DNA of 64,000 nt, from NCBI GenBank assembly GCA_002591745.1, contig PDLQ01000024.1:28832-92831 (forward strand), read 5' to 3'. Position numbers and translations under genes: made by a program. How positions within the stretch are numbered: position 1 is the first letter of the stretch; each line of letters begins with the position of its first letter. Positions 8,147 to 17,808 of this stretch are shown here, piece after piece. The notes beneath the pieces were generated by a model. That model saw only the letters and a list, made by a program, of their open reading frames with translations. It had not been told where the DNA came from and did no database searches. Origin of the DNA: Lewinellaceae bacterium SD302 (GTDB lineage Bacteria > Bacteroidota > Bacteroidia > Chitinophagales > Saprospiraceae).

Positions 8147-10177
8147 ATGAATTTTTTCGTTCCCTGTCGAGTATTTTTTGCCTTGCTGTTACTGATCACC
8201 GTACAGATCGCTTGTATCCCGCCGGGCCTGCAGGATGAAGAGGACAACACCCGAGTATCAATCGACCTCAAAGACCTGACGACTCGTAAACTGGCTGAAT
8301 TTCAGGACCTGCGACTAACCGACAGTCTACTCCCTTACCTGGAGCATGAGAACGCCAGTTACCGTTATTTCGCCGCCAGTGCCTTTGGGAGTTATTCTGA
8401 TGAGGAGGCAAGACTCCCGTTAGTCGCTCTACTGGACGATCCTCAGGACCTGGTGCGCAGCGCGGCCGCCTATGCCTTGGGTCAACAACTACCATCCAGT
8501 GAACGGCTGGGAGAGGAACTGATCGCCAACTTTCGGCTAGATAGCGCTAACCGCAGCCGGGAAAGTTTCTCTTACTTACTACAAGCCATCGGCAAACAAG
8601 CTTCCGAGCGGAGACTGGAGCAACTGGCTTCCGTAAAAAACTACGCCGACCGCGACACGAATCTGCTGGCCGGTACAGCCTGGTCAATTTTTTACTTCGC
8701 CCGTCGCGGCCTTCTGAACGAAGCAGGTACTGCCCGCGCCCTGGAGCTGTCTATTGGAGACCACGCCCAGGAGATTCGCTACCCTGCCCTGGCCTACCTG
8801 GCACGTTATGCCCCCGAACTAGACGGAGACCAGGTAGCGAAATTGAGTCCGATCCTCAGCGATGACCCCTCGGCAGATCTGCGGATGCTAGCCGCCCTGG
8901 CTGTAGCAAAATCTCCGAACCAGAATTCAGCGACTTTGATCGAGCAACAACTCGGCCGGGAAAAAGACTGGCGGGTAAGAAGTAATCTCCTGGGTGCGCT
9001 CAATCGTTTTGATTATACCGTCATCCGCAGGATCGTCCCCAATTATCTTGACGATCCTCACGAACTAGTTGCCCAGCGCGCGGCAGGGATCTTCGTGAAT
9101 AACGGCTCTCCGGAAGATGCGACCTATTACTGGAAAATGGCGCGGGATTCTTCGCTGACCTGGTCGGTACGTTACAAGCTTTATCAGGCAGCCAACCAGC
9201 ACCTGCCCGTTTACTTCTCTGATTATCGCGGCAGTATCAATTATCAACTGCAACAACGCTTCGCCCAAACCGAGGACGTCTATCAGAAAACGGCTATCCT
9301 GGAATCTCTGGCCGCTTTCCCCTGGAATTATCGAATTATTCAGGACTTGGGGCTCAACAGCAAATTAAAGCCGGTCAATACCGCTGCGGTCCGGGCCCTG
9401 GCCTCCATCAGCGGCCGTGATGATTTTGATGAATTCTTTCGTTCCAGTAACAGGAGGGTTCGCATCGAACTCGCCCAGGCTTTTCAACTGGCCATCGAGA
9501 GCGGAGACGCCGGCATGATTTACGAAGCCGCCCAGCCGCTCAGCCAGCCGGATAATCCCTACCTCCTGGCTTATCCCGACCTGAACTGGGCTAAAACTAC
9601 CTTGAGCAATTTGCCCCTGCCAGAAATGGTAGAAAGCTATCGGGCCTTGCAAAATGCCATCAACCAATTGGAAGGCCGGCCGCAAATGACTGAATTCGCT
9701 CCACCGGAGTATTCTCGCCCAATCGACTGGGAAGCACTGACTGCCGCCGGTGATGCCCCCATCATAAGGATTCACACCAGCAAAGGGAAAGTTGACCTCG
9801 CACTCTGGCCCGAACTGGCCCCGAATACTGTCAGCAACCTGCTCCGGCTGGCCAAGGAAGAGTTCTTTAACGGCAAGCCTTTTCACCGGGTGGTTCCCAA
9901 TTTCGTCGTCCAGGGCGGAGACCCCCGGGGTGACGGCTACGGATCAGTAGATTTCAGTATCCGCACGGAAACGCCGATGGTACACTGGGATCGTTCCGGC
10001 CTGATCGGCATGGCTTCGGCCGGCAGAGATACCGAGAGTATTCAGTTCTTCATTACCCATTCCGGCACGCCTCACCTGGATGGCAATTACACGGCTTTTG
10101 GAGCGGTGACGGAAGGTCAGGAAGTAGTGGATGCGCTCTTGGTCGGCGACCTGATCGAACGGGTGGAGATTCGCTAG
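8147..10177 (+). CDS. HEAT-repeat lipoprotein fused to a cyclophilin-type PPIase
   Basis: 676 residues from the ATG at 8147; the upstream GTG at 8072 would add 25 residues with no signal character. The N-terminus (MNFFVPCRVFFALLLLITVQIAC) is a hydrophobic signal ending in Cys, so a lipoprotein is likely though the lipobox is weak. Residues about 45-540 form alpha-helical HEAT-like repeats (YRYFAASAFGSY, LVRSAAAYALG, RMLAALAVAK). The last 150 residues are a cyclophilin fold with FHRVVPNFVVQGGDP and QFFIT, the core of the prolyl-isomerase active site. I infer a periplasmic folding factor with a protein-binding scaffold. The next gene starts right after its stop. Confidence 0.85.
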   Translation: MNFFVPCRVFFALLLLITVQIACIPPGLQDEEDNTRVSIDLKDLTTRKLAEFQDLRLTDSLLPYLEHENASYRYFAASAFGSYSDEEARLPLVALLDDPQDLVRSAAAYALGQQLPSSERLGEELIANFRLDSANRSRESFSYLLQAIGKQASERRLEQLASVKNYADRDTNLLAGTAWSIFYFARRGLLNEAGTARALELSIGDHAQEIRYPALAYLARYAPELDGDQVAKLSPILSDDPSADLRMLAALAVAKSPNQNSATLIEQQLGREKDWRVRSNLLGALNRFDYTVIRRIVPNYLDDPHELVAQRAAGIFVNNGSPEDATYYWKMARDSSLTWSVRYKLYQAANQHLPVYFSDYRGSINYQLQQRFAQTEDVYQKTAILESLAAFPWNYRIIQDLGLNSKLKPVNTAAVRALASISGRDDFDEFFRSSNRRVRIELAQAFQLAIESGDAGMIYEAAQPLSQPDNPYLLAYPDLNWAKTTLSNLPLPEMVESYRALQNAINQLEGRPQMTEFAPPEYSRPIDWEALTAAGDAPIIRIHTSKGKVDLALWPELAPNTVSNLLRLAKEEFFNGKPFHRVVPNFVVQGGDPRGDGYGSVDFSIRTETPMVHWDRSGLIGMASAGRDTESIQFFITHSGTPHLDGNYTAFGAVTEGQEVVDALLVGDLIERVEIR

Positions 10178-12031
10178 GTGAGTGCAAACGGCACATACCG
10201 CCTCACGCTGTTTCTGGCGGCCGTCGTGCTCATCAGTGGAAACCTGTTGATCGACCGCTGGCCGACGACCCTGCATTACGGAGATTCAAATGGTTACTAC
10301 CTGCACGTTACCTCGGCCCTGCTTTACGGAGATGTGGGTGATTATTCCGAGAGCATCAATGCGCTGAAGGAAATTAATCCAGGCGCTGACGATCCGCGAG
10401 AAGACACCTTTGGCATTCGCCAGACTCCCATTGGCCGTAAGTACATCAAATATACCGTGGGAGTGGCCATTCTCGAGGCTCCTTTCTTCCTCATTGCCCA
10501 CTTATATGCCAAAAGTACGGACAAGTTCGAAGCTAACGGTTGGTCGCTCCCCTACATGGCAACCGTTGGTTTTGCGATCACCTTTTACGTGCTGACCGGA
10601 TTGTGGCTTTTGATGATGACGTTGAAACGCTACTTTCCCCCACTGGTCGTAAGCCTTACGATTTTATCGTTGGTACTGGCAACCAACCTGTTTTACCAGA
10701 GCACCTACGTGATTATGTCGCACGGGTTTCTGTTTTTTCTACACAGCCTGTTGATCTATTTATCCGCCAAATTTTACGATAACCCGGGTGGTTGGCGGGC
10801 CCTGGGTATTGGACTGACTATAGGGATGATCGCCATGACCCGCGTACCGGAAGTGGTGGCCGTACTGGTCCCCTTATTATGGGGCGTTTCCACTCAAGCG
10901 GATTTAAGGGAGCGAATAAACTTCTTCAAAGAGAATGCACGCATGCTACTGCCCGCAATGATCGGTCTTTTAGTGGCATTCATCCCGCAGTTAGCCTACT
11001 GGTACTACGTGAGCGGGCAGTTGATTTTCAACCCTTATCAAGGGGAGGGTTTCAATTTTTTGCAGCCTAATATTTTCAAAGCATTTTTCCGCTTTAAAAA
11101 CGGCTGGTTGATCTATGCTCCGATCATGGCACTAAGCCTGATCGGTTTGTATTTTTTGAGAAAGTGGAAAAATGCACCACTGTTCTCGATCCTGGCTTTT
11201 TTCATTCTGCACGTCTGGATTCATTTTTCCTATTACGTTTGGGCCTATTTCCCCGGCTTGGGTCAGCGCCCAATGGTAGATACTTACCCCCTGCTCAGTT
11301 TTGGGCTTGCGGCTTGCATTGCTACTTTGTTAGCCAAAAAAACAATAAAATGGATTCCCTGGGCCGCCCTGTTTATTTTCGGCAGCCTCAATCTTTTTCA
11401 AACCTGGCAGATGGATAAAGGCGTGATCTGGACGGAGCGCGGTAACGCAGCTTTCTACTGGGAGACCTTTGGAACGATGGAATCCACCATCAACTCTTTG
11501 CGCGCTTTCGATACCAGATCGCTACAGCCGGATCCGGAAGACCTCGGGCTGGATTCCCTCCTTCATTTTGAAGGTTTCGAGCAATCGGGTTACGCCACCC
11601 TGAGCACTGTTAACGTAAAGACCGGCCAATACGCTCTTTATGCGGAGAAAGATCACTACGCCCTTGCCGACTCTATTCCAATTGGTGATCTACCTTCGGG
11701 AGACTGGCTGAAAGTAAGCGGCCAATTTTATATCCCTAAAAAAGACCTCATTTATGACCGGGCCAGGACAATGCAGATGACCATCAATCTGTTCGATGAA
11801 CGAATGAAGAAGCGATACGGAAGGTCCATCAATCCATCTTCCCACCTGGGGAACGATGATTTCAATATTTGGACCGCCGGAAAAGCCAGCCAGTGGGGAG
11901 AAGCCGCTTTCTATTTCCGCCTGCCCGGTTCGATCGGCCCTGGCTGGACCGCGCAAGTTTACCTGGACAATCCGCAGTTACAGCGTCTGGTCGTCGACGA
12001 TTTCAGGCTAGAATGGGTGAAACGAAAATAA
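10178..12031 (+). CDS. polytopic membrane protein, glycosyltransferase-39-like topology
   Basis: 617 residues, GTG start with no gap after the preceding TAG, so translation is probably coupled. About ten to eleven transmembrane segments lie between residues 5 and 410. An acidic motif follows the first helix (YGDSNGYY, residues 29-36), as in GT-C/PMT-type transferases where a loop acid binds the polyprenyl sugar donor. The C-terminal 170 residues (about 445-617) are soluble and beta-rich, resembling an extracytoplasmic carbohydrate-binding-type domain. A GT-C glycosyltransferase is plausible but not proved; no precise substrate can be read. A copy of the short repeat (GCTACTTTG TTAGCC) lies in the gene at 11321. 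Confidence 0.55.
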   Translation: MSANGTYRLTLFLAAVVLISGNLLIDRWPTTLHYGDSNGYYLHVTSALLYGDVGDYSESINALKEINPGADDPREDTFGIRQTPIGRKYIKYTVGVAILEAPFFLIAHLYAKSTDKFEANGWSLPYMATVGFAITFYVLTGLWLLMMTLKRYFPPLVVSLTILSLVLATNLFYQSTYVIMSHGFLFFLHSLLIYLSAKFYDNPGGWRALGIGLTIGMIAMTRVPEVVAVLVPLLWGVSTQADLRERINFFKENARMLLPAMIGLLVAFIPQLAYWYYVSGQLIFNPYQGEGFNFLQPNIFKAFFRFKNGWLIYAPIMALSLIGLYFLRKWKNAPLFSILAFFILHVWIHFSYYVWAYFPGLGQRPMVDTYPLLSFGLAACIATLLAKKTIKWIPWAALFIFGSLNLFQTWQMDKGVIWTERGNAAFYWETFGTMESTINSLRAFDTRSLQPDPEDLGLDSLLHFEGFEQSGYATLSTVNVKTGQYALYAEKDHYALADSIPIGDLPSGDWLKVSGQFYIPKKDLIYDRARTMQMTINLFDERMKKRYGRSINPSSHLGNDDFNIWTAGKASQWGEAAFYFRLPGSIGPGWTAQVYLDNPQLQRLVVDDFRLEWVKRK

Positions 12032-12040
12032 GATTTAACT

Positions 12041-13252
12041 ATGAGCTTGTCGCAAGATGATTTAAAAAAGGCCATTCAGCAAAGTGCCGCCGACCGTCAC
12101 GCAGCCATTGTGGCCGTCCGCCGTCACCTGCACGCCTATCCGGAACTTTCTTACGAGGAGTACGAGACCCAGAAGTACCTGGCCAGTCAGTTAAAAACAG
12201 CGGGGATCGCCTACCGTGAGATCGCCACCACCGGCTTGCTCGCCGAGGTCAAAGGAGAGGCCGGAGACGGACCAACCATCGCCCTGCGTGCCGATATGGA
12301 CGCCCTGCCCATCCTGGAAGCCAACGAAGTTCCCTACTGCTCACGAAACGAAGGGATAATGCACGCCTGCGGCCACGATGTGCATAGCAGCAGCCTACTC
12401 GGTACCGCCCTGATCCTGAACGAAATGAAGACGCACCTGAGAGGAAGCGTACGTTTTCTTTTTCAACCCGGAGAAGAGAAAGCGCCGGGCGGAGCGACCT
12501 ACATGATTCGGGACGGAGCCTTAAAAAATCCGCCACCCAAGGCTATTTTGGGCCAGCACGTTCACCCACCGTTGGCCGCCGGAAAAGTGGGCATGCGACC
12601 CGGTATCTACATGGCCAGTACGGATGAATTATTCCTGACCATTACTGGAAAGGGTGGCCACGGTGCCCTACCCCACAATACGGTGGATCCCATCGTGATC
12701 ACAGCCCAGGTCATCACGGCACTGCAACAGTTGGTTTCCCGAAATGCCGACCCAACCACTCCCACCGTGCTCACTTTCGGGCAGATCAACAGCACTGGCG
12801 GGGCAACCAACATCATCCCTAACGAAGTGAAACTCAAGGGTACCCTGCGGACCCTCGACGAAGCCTGGCGTAAAGACTTGCATCAACGTATCGCAAATGT
12901 GGCCGCCGGCATCGCCAAAGCGCTCGGTGGAAAGGCGGAATTGAAAATCATCAACGGCTACCCTTTTCTTCGTAACGACGAGCAGTTGACCCGAGAGATA
13001 TTCGCTTCCGCCGTCGATTATCTGGGGGAGGACAATGTAGTGGAGTTACCCATCAGAATGACCGGAGAAGATTTTGCCTATTACAGCCACGTCGTACCAG
13101 CTTGCTTTTACCGGCTCGGCGTAGGTAACGAAGCGCGGGGCATCAACAGTCCGGTACATACGGATACTTTTGATGTGGACGAAAAATCGCTTTTGGCAGG
13201 TAGTGGATTGATGGCGTGGTTGGCTACTGGAATGCTGAATGTTAGATCTTAG
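12041..13252 (+). CDS. M20 family amidohydrolase (N-acyl amino acid / hippurate type)
   Basis: 403 residues, ATG nine bases after the previous stop. Metal-binding and catalytic signatures of the M20D peptidase family are visible: RADMDALPI near residue 85, HACGHDVH near 107, PGEEKAPGGA near 143, GHGALPH near 205 in the dimerisation domain, and TGEDFAYY near 345. These enzymes use two metal ions to cleave N-acyl amino acids, hippurate or related amides in the cytosol. No signal peptide. Probably the last gene of the 8147-13252 run. The exact substrate cannot be told from sequence. Confidence 0.9.
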   Translation: MSLSQDDLKKAIQQSAADRHAAIVAVRRHLHAYPELSYEEYETQKYLASQLKTAGIAYREIATTGLLAEVKGEAGDGPTIALRADMDALPILEANEVPYCSRNEGIMHACGHDVHSSSLLGTALILNEMKTHLRGSVRFLFQPGEEKAPGGATYMIRDGALKNPPPKAILGQHVHPPLAAGKVGMRPGIYMASTDELFLTITGKGGHGALPHNTVDPIVITAQVITALQQLVSRNADPTTPTVLTFGQINSTGGATNIIPNEVKLKGTLRTLDEAWRKDLHQRIANVAAGIAKALGGKAELKIINGYPFLRNDEQLTREIFASAVDYLGEDNVVELPIRMTGEDFAYYSHVVPACFYRLGVGNEARGINSPVHTDTFDVDEKSLLAGSGLMAWLATGMLNVRS

Positions 13253-13281
13253 AGTTTGTCTGGATTTCTATTTCCTGACTT

Positions 13282-13290
13282 CAAAGTAGC
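13282..13290 (-). repeat. dispersed short repeat, core GCTACTTTG
   Basis: Plus strand reads GACTTCAAAGTAGC, the AAGTC subtype shared with copies at 35170, 37475, 37514, 45936 and 55313. It lies in the 123-bp gap before the topoisomerase gene. Confidence 0.5.
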
Positions 13291-13375
13291 AGGGCTTGTT
13301 GCCTGAATATCAGCCTGAAATGAACCCATCCGTACTTAGATTGTGTAGTAGGTAGAAACCATTCTCAAGGCAATT

Positions 13376-14425
13376 ATGGGCGTAGACGTGTATTTAGCGG
13401 CTTACAAAGCTGACGTACCGGCACTGAAGCAGCTTGGCGACGATCAGCCGGGCTATACCCGCTTGCCGTGGGGAAAAGGATTTACCTATCGCTGCGCAGA
13501 AGGAAAAACCGTAAAAGACCCCGTAGAACTGGCGCGTCTGAAAGCCCTCGTTCTGCCTCCGGCCTGGACTGACGTGTGGATTTGTGCCGACCCTGACGGG
13601 TATTTGCAAGCAACGGGACGGGACGCCAGGGGGCGCAAGCAATATCGTTACCATCCGGACTGGACTGCCTATCAGCAAGCTTTAAAGTTCTCACGGATGA
13701 GTGATTTTGTACGCGCCCTCGTTCCTGCCAGAAAACAGATCAGCGAAATTCTGCACGACCGCAGTATGGGCTGGAATCGCCGGCGAGTTACCGCCCTGGC
13801 TATCGCGGTACTGGATGAAACCGGGATGCGGATTGGCAACAAAAACTATCAACGCCGTAACGGCACCACCGGACTGACCACAATCCGCCGTAAGCACCTG
13901 GAGATCGACGAAGAAGGTCTGCACTTCGACTACGTGGGGAAAAGCAATAAGAACAGAAGCGTAGAGATTGACGATCCCGAGCTGATTGAACTCGTCCGTA
14001 ACCTGAGCGACCAGCCCGGCTACGAGGTATTCCGTTACCGCGGAAATGACGGAAAATTACACAGCATCGACAGCGCGGATGTGAACGAATTAATCCATGA
14101 ACTCGTCGGGCCGGAACATTCCGCCAAGAGTTTCCGGACCTGGGCGGGCACCGCTGCGGCAATCGAGTTCTACCCGGATGCCCAGTTGGATCTAGAGCGT
14201 AATCCACGCAAACGGATAGACACCTGTCTGATAGAACGGGTAGCCGCCTTCCTGGGCAATACCACCTCCATTTGCCGGGAATATTATATACATCCACTGG
14301 TCTTATCAGCGGTGGATAAAGGGACCGTACCGACCTACGATAAAGCTGCTAGCGGGCTGACTGAAAACTTCCTGGAAGAACTGGATGAAGGTGAGGTCAT
14401 TGCCTATTACTTGCTAAGAAGCTAG
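13376..14425 (+). CDS. DNA topoisomerase IB
   Basis: 349 residues, about the length of bacterial (poxvirus-like) type IB topoisomerases. N-terminal domain about 15-95 (LPWGKGFTYR, VLPPAWTDVWICADP). Catalytic domain with ETGMRIGN (active-site Arg), a GKSNK segment (Lys), SAKSFRTWAGT near 258 (Arg plus the helix preceding the Tyr), and REYYIHP near 301-307, which contains the nucleophilic Tyr that forms the 3'-phosphotyrosine bond. It relaxes supercoils without ATP. Followed 22 bp later by the CNNM/CorC gene on the same strand. Confidence 0.93.
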   Translation: MGVDVYLAAYKADVPALKQLGDDQPGYTRLPWGKGFTYRCAEGKTVKDPVELARLKALVLPPAWTDVWICADPDGYLQATGRDARGRKQYRYHPDWTAYQQALKFSRMSDFVRALVPARKQISEILHDRSMGWNRRRVTALAIAVLDETGMRIGNKNYQRRNGTTGLTTIRRKHLEIDEEGLHFDYVGKSNKNRSVEIDDPELIELVRNLSDQPGYEVFRYRGNDGKLHSIDSADVNELIHELVGPEHSAKSFRTWAGTAAAIEFYPDAQLDLERNPRKRIDTCLIERVAAFLGNTTSICREYYIHPLVLSAVDKGTVPTYDKAASGLTENFLEELDEGEVIAYYLLRS

Positions 14426-14447
14426 TACGGGCGTACCTTCGTTGATA

Positions 14448-15689
14448 ATGACCATTTTCTTCATCGTTGTAGCCCTGGTTTTTTCCGCCCTGTTTAGTGG
14501 ATCGGAGATCGCTTACGTATCCTCTAACAAGCTACGAGTAGAACTAAAGAAAAAGCGAAACACTTATCGCAGCCGCATTCTGGCCGGGTGGTTCGACCGC
14601 CCCGCCAACTTCATCAGTACCATGCTGGTGGGTAATAACGCGGCCCTCGTCGCTTTTTCTACCCTGATGACCGACGTATTGAACGTTTCCATGATTCCGG
14701 GACTGGGGCTGGAAAACGGTCTGTTGATCACCTTGGTAAATACCGTGGTGATTACTCTGATCGTATTGGTTTTCGGTGAATTCATTCCCAAGACACTATT
14801 CCGGCTTTTTTCGGATGACGCGCTCTACTTTTTAGCCGTTCCGCTACGCTGGTTACAATTAGCTCTCTACGTGCCGAGTATGATAATGACCGGAATCAGT
14901 AGTCGTTTGATGGGGCTTTTCTTTAAGCAACCCGCCGAAGCGCTGGACAATGTGCTGACCCGTTCAGATTTGGAAACTTTCGTCAACGAAGGCAGCTCCA
15001 CGGGAGAAGAGAGTATCGACGTTGAACTGTTCGGCAAGGCATTAAACCTGCACGACGTCCGGATTCGGGATTGTATGATACCCCGCAAAGAGATTCAGAG
15101 CATTGATGTGAATGCACCGATCAGTGAGCTGGTGGAAAAGTTTCAGGAAACTCGTCTGTCTCGTCTGCTGGTCTACGATGGCGATATCGACAACCTGCTC
15201 GGCTACGTCCATCACCAGTCATTGCTGGAATATCCGAAACAGATCAATGACTGCATCATGGAAATCACCTACGTGCCCGAGGTGACCAAGGTGACCGATA
15301 TGTTAAACGCTACGGTGACTAAAAGCGTCAGCATAGCTTGTGTGGTGGATGAGTTTGGTGGAGTATCGGGTATTGTAACCATGGAAGACCTGCTGGAACA
15401 AATCTTCGGCGAAATCGAAGACGAATACGACGATGATGACTACATCAACGTTAAAGAAAGCGAAGACAGCTACCGTTTCAGCGGTCGGCTGGAAATCAAT
15501 TACCTCAAAGACGAATACAACCTCCGCTTCCCCGACGGTGACTACCAAACGCTGAGTGGCTACCTGGTCACCGTTGCCGAACGCGTACCCGAAGAAGGCG
15601 AAGTTCTGGAGATAGAGGGGTACCGTTTTGAGTTGTTAGAGGTGAGTAATACCCGAATTGAGGTACTGCGGCTGGTGGTGGTGGAATAG
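14448..15689 (+). CDS. CNNM/CorC (HlyC) family membrane protein with CBS domains
   Basis: 413 residues from the ATG at 14448; a TTG two codons upstream also opens the frame. CNNM/DUF21 domain with three to four helices about 1-170 (FSALFSGSEIAYVS; FGEFIPKTLFR), a CBS pair about 200-320 (RIRDCMIPRKEI, ACVVDEFGGVSGIVTMEDLLEQIFGEI), and a C-terminal CorC/HlyC transporter-associated domain about 330-410. The family is linked to magnesium or cobalt efflux and, in gliding Bacteroidota, to GldE; without further motility genes nearby I do not call it gldE. A TACCTTCG element six bases before the ATG may be its own -7 box. Confidence 0.88.
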   Translation: MTIFFIVVALVFSALFSGSEIAYVSSNKLRVELKKKRNTYRSRILAGWFDRPANFISTMLVGNNAALVAFSTLMTDVLNVSMIPGLGLENGLLITLVNTVVITLIVLVFGEFIPKTLFRLFSDDALYFLAVPLRWLQLALYVPSMIMTGISSRLMGLFFKQPAEALDNVLTRSDLETFVNEGSSTGEESIDVELFGKALNLHDVRIRDCMIPRKEIQSIDVNAPISELVEKFQETRLSRLLVYDGDIDNLLGYVHHQSLLEYPKQINDCIMEITYVPEVTKVTDMLNATVTKSVSIACVVDEFGGVSGIVTMEDLLEQIFGEIEDEYDDDDYINVKESEDSYRFSGRLEINYLKDEYNLRFPDGDYQTLSGYLVTVAERVPEEGEVLEIEGYRFELLEVSNTRIEVLRLVVVE

Positions 15690-15878
15690 ACGTCGCTTTG
15701 CTCCTTTTAGACGGTCTTCGGCCTTTTAGGACGCTTCGCTTTAGGCGCTCGTTCCTCGCTCTTAGGACTTGGCTTGAAATTGAAAAATTTTATCTTCGAC
15801 TTCAGCTTCCCAAAAGATCGCTTCAGCAATCGTCTAAAAGGAGCTTGCGCCGTCTAAAAGCGCGAAGCGCGTCCAACT
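15690..15878. repeat. large intergenic inverted repeat, copy 1
   Basis: Begins immediately after the stop of the CNNM gene and ends at the start of the GNAT gene. Perfect 13-bp arms CTCCTTTTAGACG (15701-15713) and CGTCTAAAAGGAG (15831-15843); further TTTTAGGACG/GTCTAAAAGCGC words inside. Shares GCTCGTTCCTC-CTCTT with the repeat at 54.34-54.59 kb, so it is a dispersed family rather than a local hairpin. Confidence 0.65.
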
Positions 15879-16364
15879 ATGCTAAAAAAGGCCACCACCA
15901 CCGACATCCCTACTATCCAATCCCTCGCCCACCGTACCTGGCCGGATACCTTCGGGGATATTCTCAGTCCCGATCAGATCGATTACATGCTGGAGATGAT
16001 GTACTCCCCCGCAGCCATTCGCGAGCAGATGGAAAAGGGACACGTATTTCATCTAGTTTACGAAGCAGGACAACCACAGGGCTACCTGTCACACCAACTT
16101 GATTATTTACCGGGGACGACTAAAGTTCACAAAATTTACGTACTACCGGAGCAGCAGGGGAAAGGACTTGGCAAGCTCCTGATCCGGGCAGCTGAACGTT
16201 TTGCTAAGGAGGCAGGTCAACAAACACTCCGGCTGGACGTGAATTACCAAAACCAGGCGATCGGTTTCTACGAATACCTGGGTTTTGTGAAGATCGGACG
16301 CCATAATACGGATATCGGGAACGGTTATTTGATGGAGGATTTCATTATGGAGGCAAAGCTTTAA
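15879..16364 (+). CDS. GNAT family N-acetyltransferase
   Basis: 161 residues. The acetyl-CoA loop (QxxGxG/A motif) is LPEQQGKGLGKLL near residues 88-100, preceded by the VHKIYV beta strand. The C-terminus has the usual NQAIGFYEYLGF segment. It transfers an acetyl group to an amine of an unknown acceptor. It follows a large inverted repeat, so it is probably not co-transcribed with the CNNM gene. Confidence 0.88.
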   Translation: MLKKATTTDIPTIQSLAHRTWPDTFGDILSPDQIDYMLEMMYSPAAIREQMEKGHVFHLVYEAGQPQGYLSHQLDYLPGTTKVHKIYVLPEQQGKGLGKLLIRAAERFAKEAGQQTLRLDVNYQNQAIGFYEYLGFVKIGRHNTDIGNGYLMEDFIMEAKL

Positions 16365-16410
16365 TTTGCTGGTCTGACAGTTTAGTGGCGGATAGATCGT
16401 AGCGGGAATT

Positions 16411-16418
16411 TACCTTTG
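16411..16418 (+). promoter_or_regulatory. -7 promoter element for the Sco1 gene
   Basis: TACCTTTG fits TAnnTTTG and lies 25 bases upstream of the ATG at 16444, giving a short conventional leader. Confidence 0.45.
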
Positions 16419-16443
16419 CGATACTGAATCAACCTTTTGCTGC

Positions 16444-17109
16444 ATGCGTTTTTCATTGATCTTTTTTGTGTTGCTCTGTGTGGGCTGTTCCGAAGCAGGT
16501 ATTACCCCCGAAACCGCCGAGGCATACCACCGCCACCACCCCCTGAGTGCTGATGGCTATTACATCATGGATTCGCTAACCTACCCAGGTAATCAACCCA
16601 TAGACGAGAATGGCAAGTTGATGCCAGAACCGGTTCGCGACTGGACTTACGTCAATCAGGACGGAGACACGGTGACTAATAAAGATTTACTGGGCCAGGT
16701 GTACGTCGTGGATTTCTTTTTCACCTCATGCCCGACGATCTGCCCGACCGTAAAGGGCAACATGCTGCGTATCCACGAGAAATTCGGCCACCGCGATGAC
16801 TTTAAAATGGTTTCTTTCACCATTGACCCCAAGCGAGACACGCCAGAGGCCATGAAAGAATACGTCACTAAACTCGGCGTGCCGAATACGGAAGACTGGT
16901 GGTACCTCCACGGTGACAAGCTGGAAACCTACGAGCTGGATGCCGATTACCTAAGCGTGGCCGAAGAGAATGCCAATGCTCCCGGTGGCTTCGACCACAG
17001 CGGCTATATTGTATTAGTGGACAAAAAAGGATTCGTGCGGGCCTATGCCAGTGGTTTACAGCCAGAAGAAGTGGATCATTTGATGGAGGACATTGAACTC
17101 TTACTGTAA
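16444..17109 (+). CDS. SCO1/SenC family copper chaperone lipoprotein
   Basis: 221 residues. Lipoprotein signal with lipobox LCVGC (Cys15). Thioredoxin-like SCO domain about 55-221: the copper-binding CxxxC motif appears as SCPTICPT near residue 98-105, and the conserved distal His is in FDHSG near 181. SCO proteins deliver Cu(I) to, or reduce, the CuA site of cytochrome c oxidase at the periplasmic face. No oxidase genes are in the window; the metal cluster at the left end is the only other copper-linked locus. Confidence 0.92.
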   Translation: MRFSLIFFVLLCVGCSEAGITPETAEAYHRHHPLSADGYYIMDSLTYPGNQPIDENGKLMPEPVRDWTYVNQDGDTVTNKDLLGQVYVVDFFFTSCPTICPTVKGNMLRIHEKFGHRDDFKMVSFTIDPKRDTPEAMKEYVTKLGVPNTEDWWYLHGDKLETYELDADYLSVAEENANAPGGFDHSGYIVLVDKKGFVRAYASGLQPEEVDHLMEDIELLL

Positions 17110-17187
17110 GCGGATATATTTTGCCGTAGATGATGCCACGCCTCCTTTGGCGTGAATCACACTTATTGGTTTTGCCGTACTTGTCGC

Positions 17188-17808
17188 TTAGCCGTTAATC
17201 TCCCGCTTGATATTTTCCCGAGCTTTCACTCCGTACAGGTCGCGGAAGCAATCGGTGTGGTAAATATGCTCCCGCTCCAGAAACGTGCGCATGGCTTTTC
17301 TACGGGCCGGATAGTATAGGAAGTCTGGATAAAAGCGATATTCCTTGCGGACATTACGCCTGTACTCATTGTACTCCATTTCAGAACTTCCCAGAATGGC
17401 CAAATCGATATCCAGTAAGACGGGTAGATCAGGGTCCGTATTGCCACTTGGAATCCGATGATCTTTGGTAGCAAGGATTTGTGTCTCTATTTGTTGGACT
17501 AACAATGTAGCAATGTTGGTTGTGGACAGTAGCTCACTAGCACGACGAGCACTAGCAGCTTCATTATCCTTCCGCAATGGATTGTAGACGAGATCATGGT
17601 AGAAAATCGCCAAACTCAGACTCTGTTTATCGGCCAATCCATCCGGATAGCGATCCAATTCCGAGAACATTTTCTCCAGATGAGCCAAATTATGGTAGTG
17701 ACGTCCTTTAGTCGAGTAGGCAGAATAAATCTCTTGCCAGTAAGGCATTACATCTACTGACTCGCTAGTTGGGAAAACCTTTGAAAACCTCTTCTCTAGT
17801 TCAATCAT
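17188..17808 (-). CDS. predicted HD-superfamily metal-dependent phosphohydrolase
   Basis: 206 residues. The family pattern (COG4339 type) is clear: RHYHNLAHLEKMF near residue 37, then SLAIFYHDLVYNPLRKDNEAASA near 66-88 carrying the HD dyad and the following Glu, and a Lys/Asp-rich helical C-terminus (DIDLAILG). It is probably a cytosolic metal-dependent phosphohydrolase of unknown substrate. Its ATG overlaps the TGA of a short upstream frame (ATGA), so it may once have been translated behind that membrane peptide. A degenerate copy of the short repeat (CAATGTAGC) lies in the gene near 17507. Confidence 0.82.
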   Translation of the reverse strand: MIELEKRFSKVFPTSESVDVMPYWQEIYSAYSTKGRHYHNLAHLEKMFSELDRYPDGLADKQSLSLAIFYHDLVYNPLRKDNEAASARRASELLSTTNIATLLVQQIETQILATKDHRIPSGNTDPDLPVLLDIDLAILGSSEMEYNEYRRNVRKEYRFYPDFLYYPARRKAMRTFLEREHIYHTDCFRDLYGVKARENIKREING

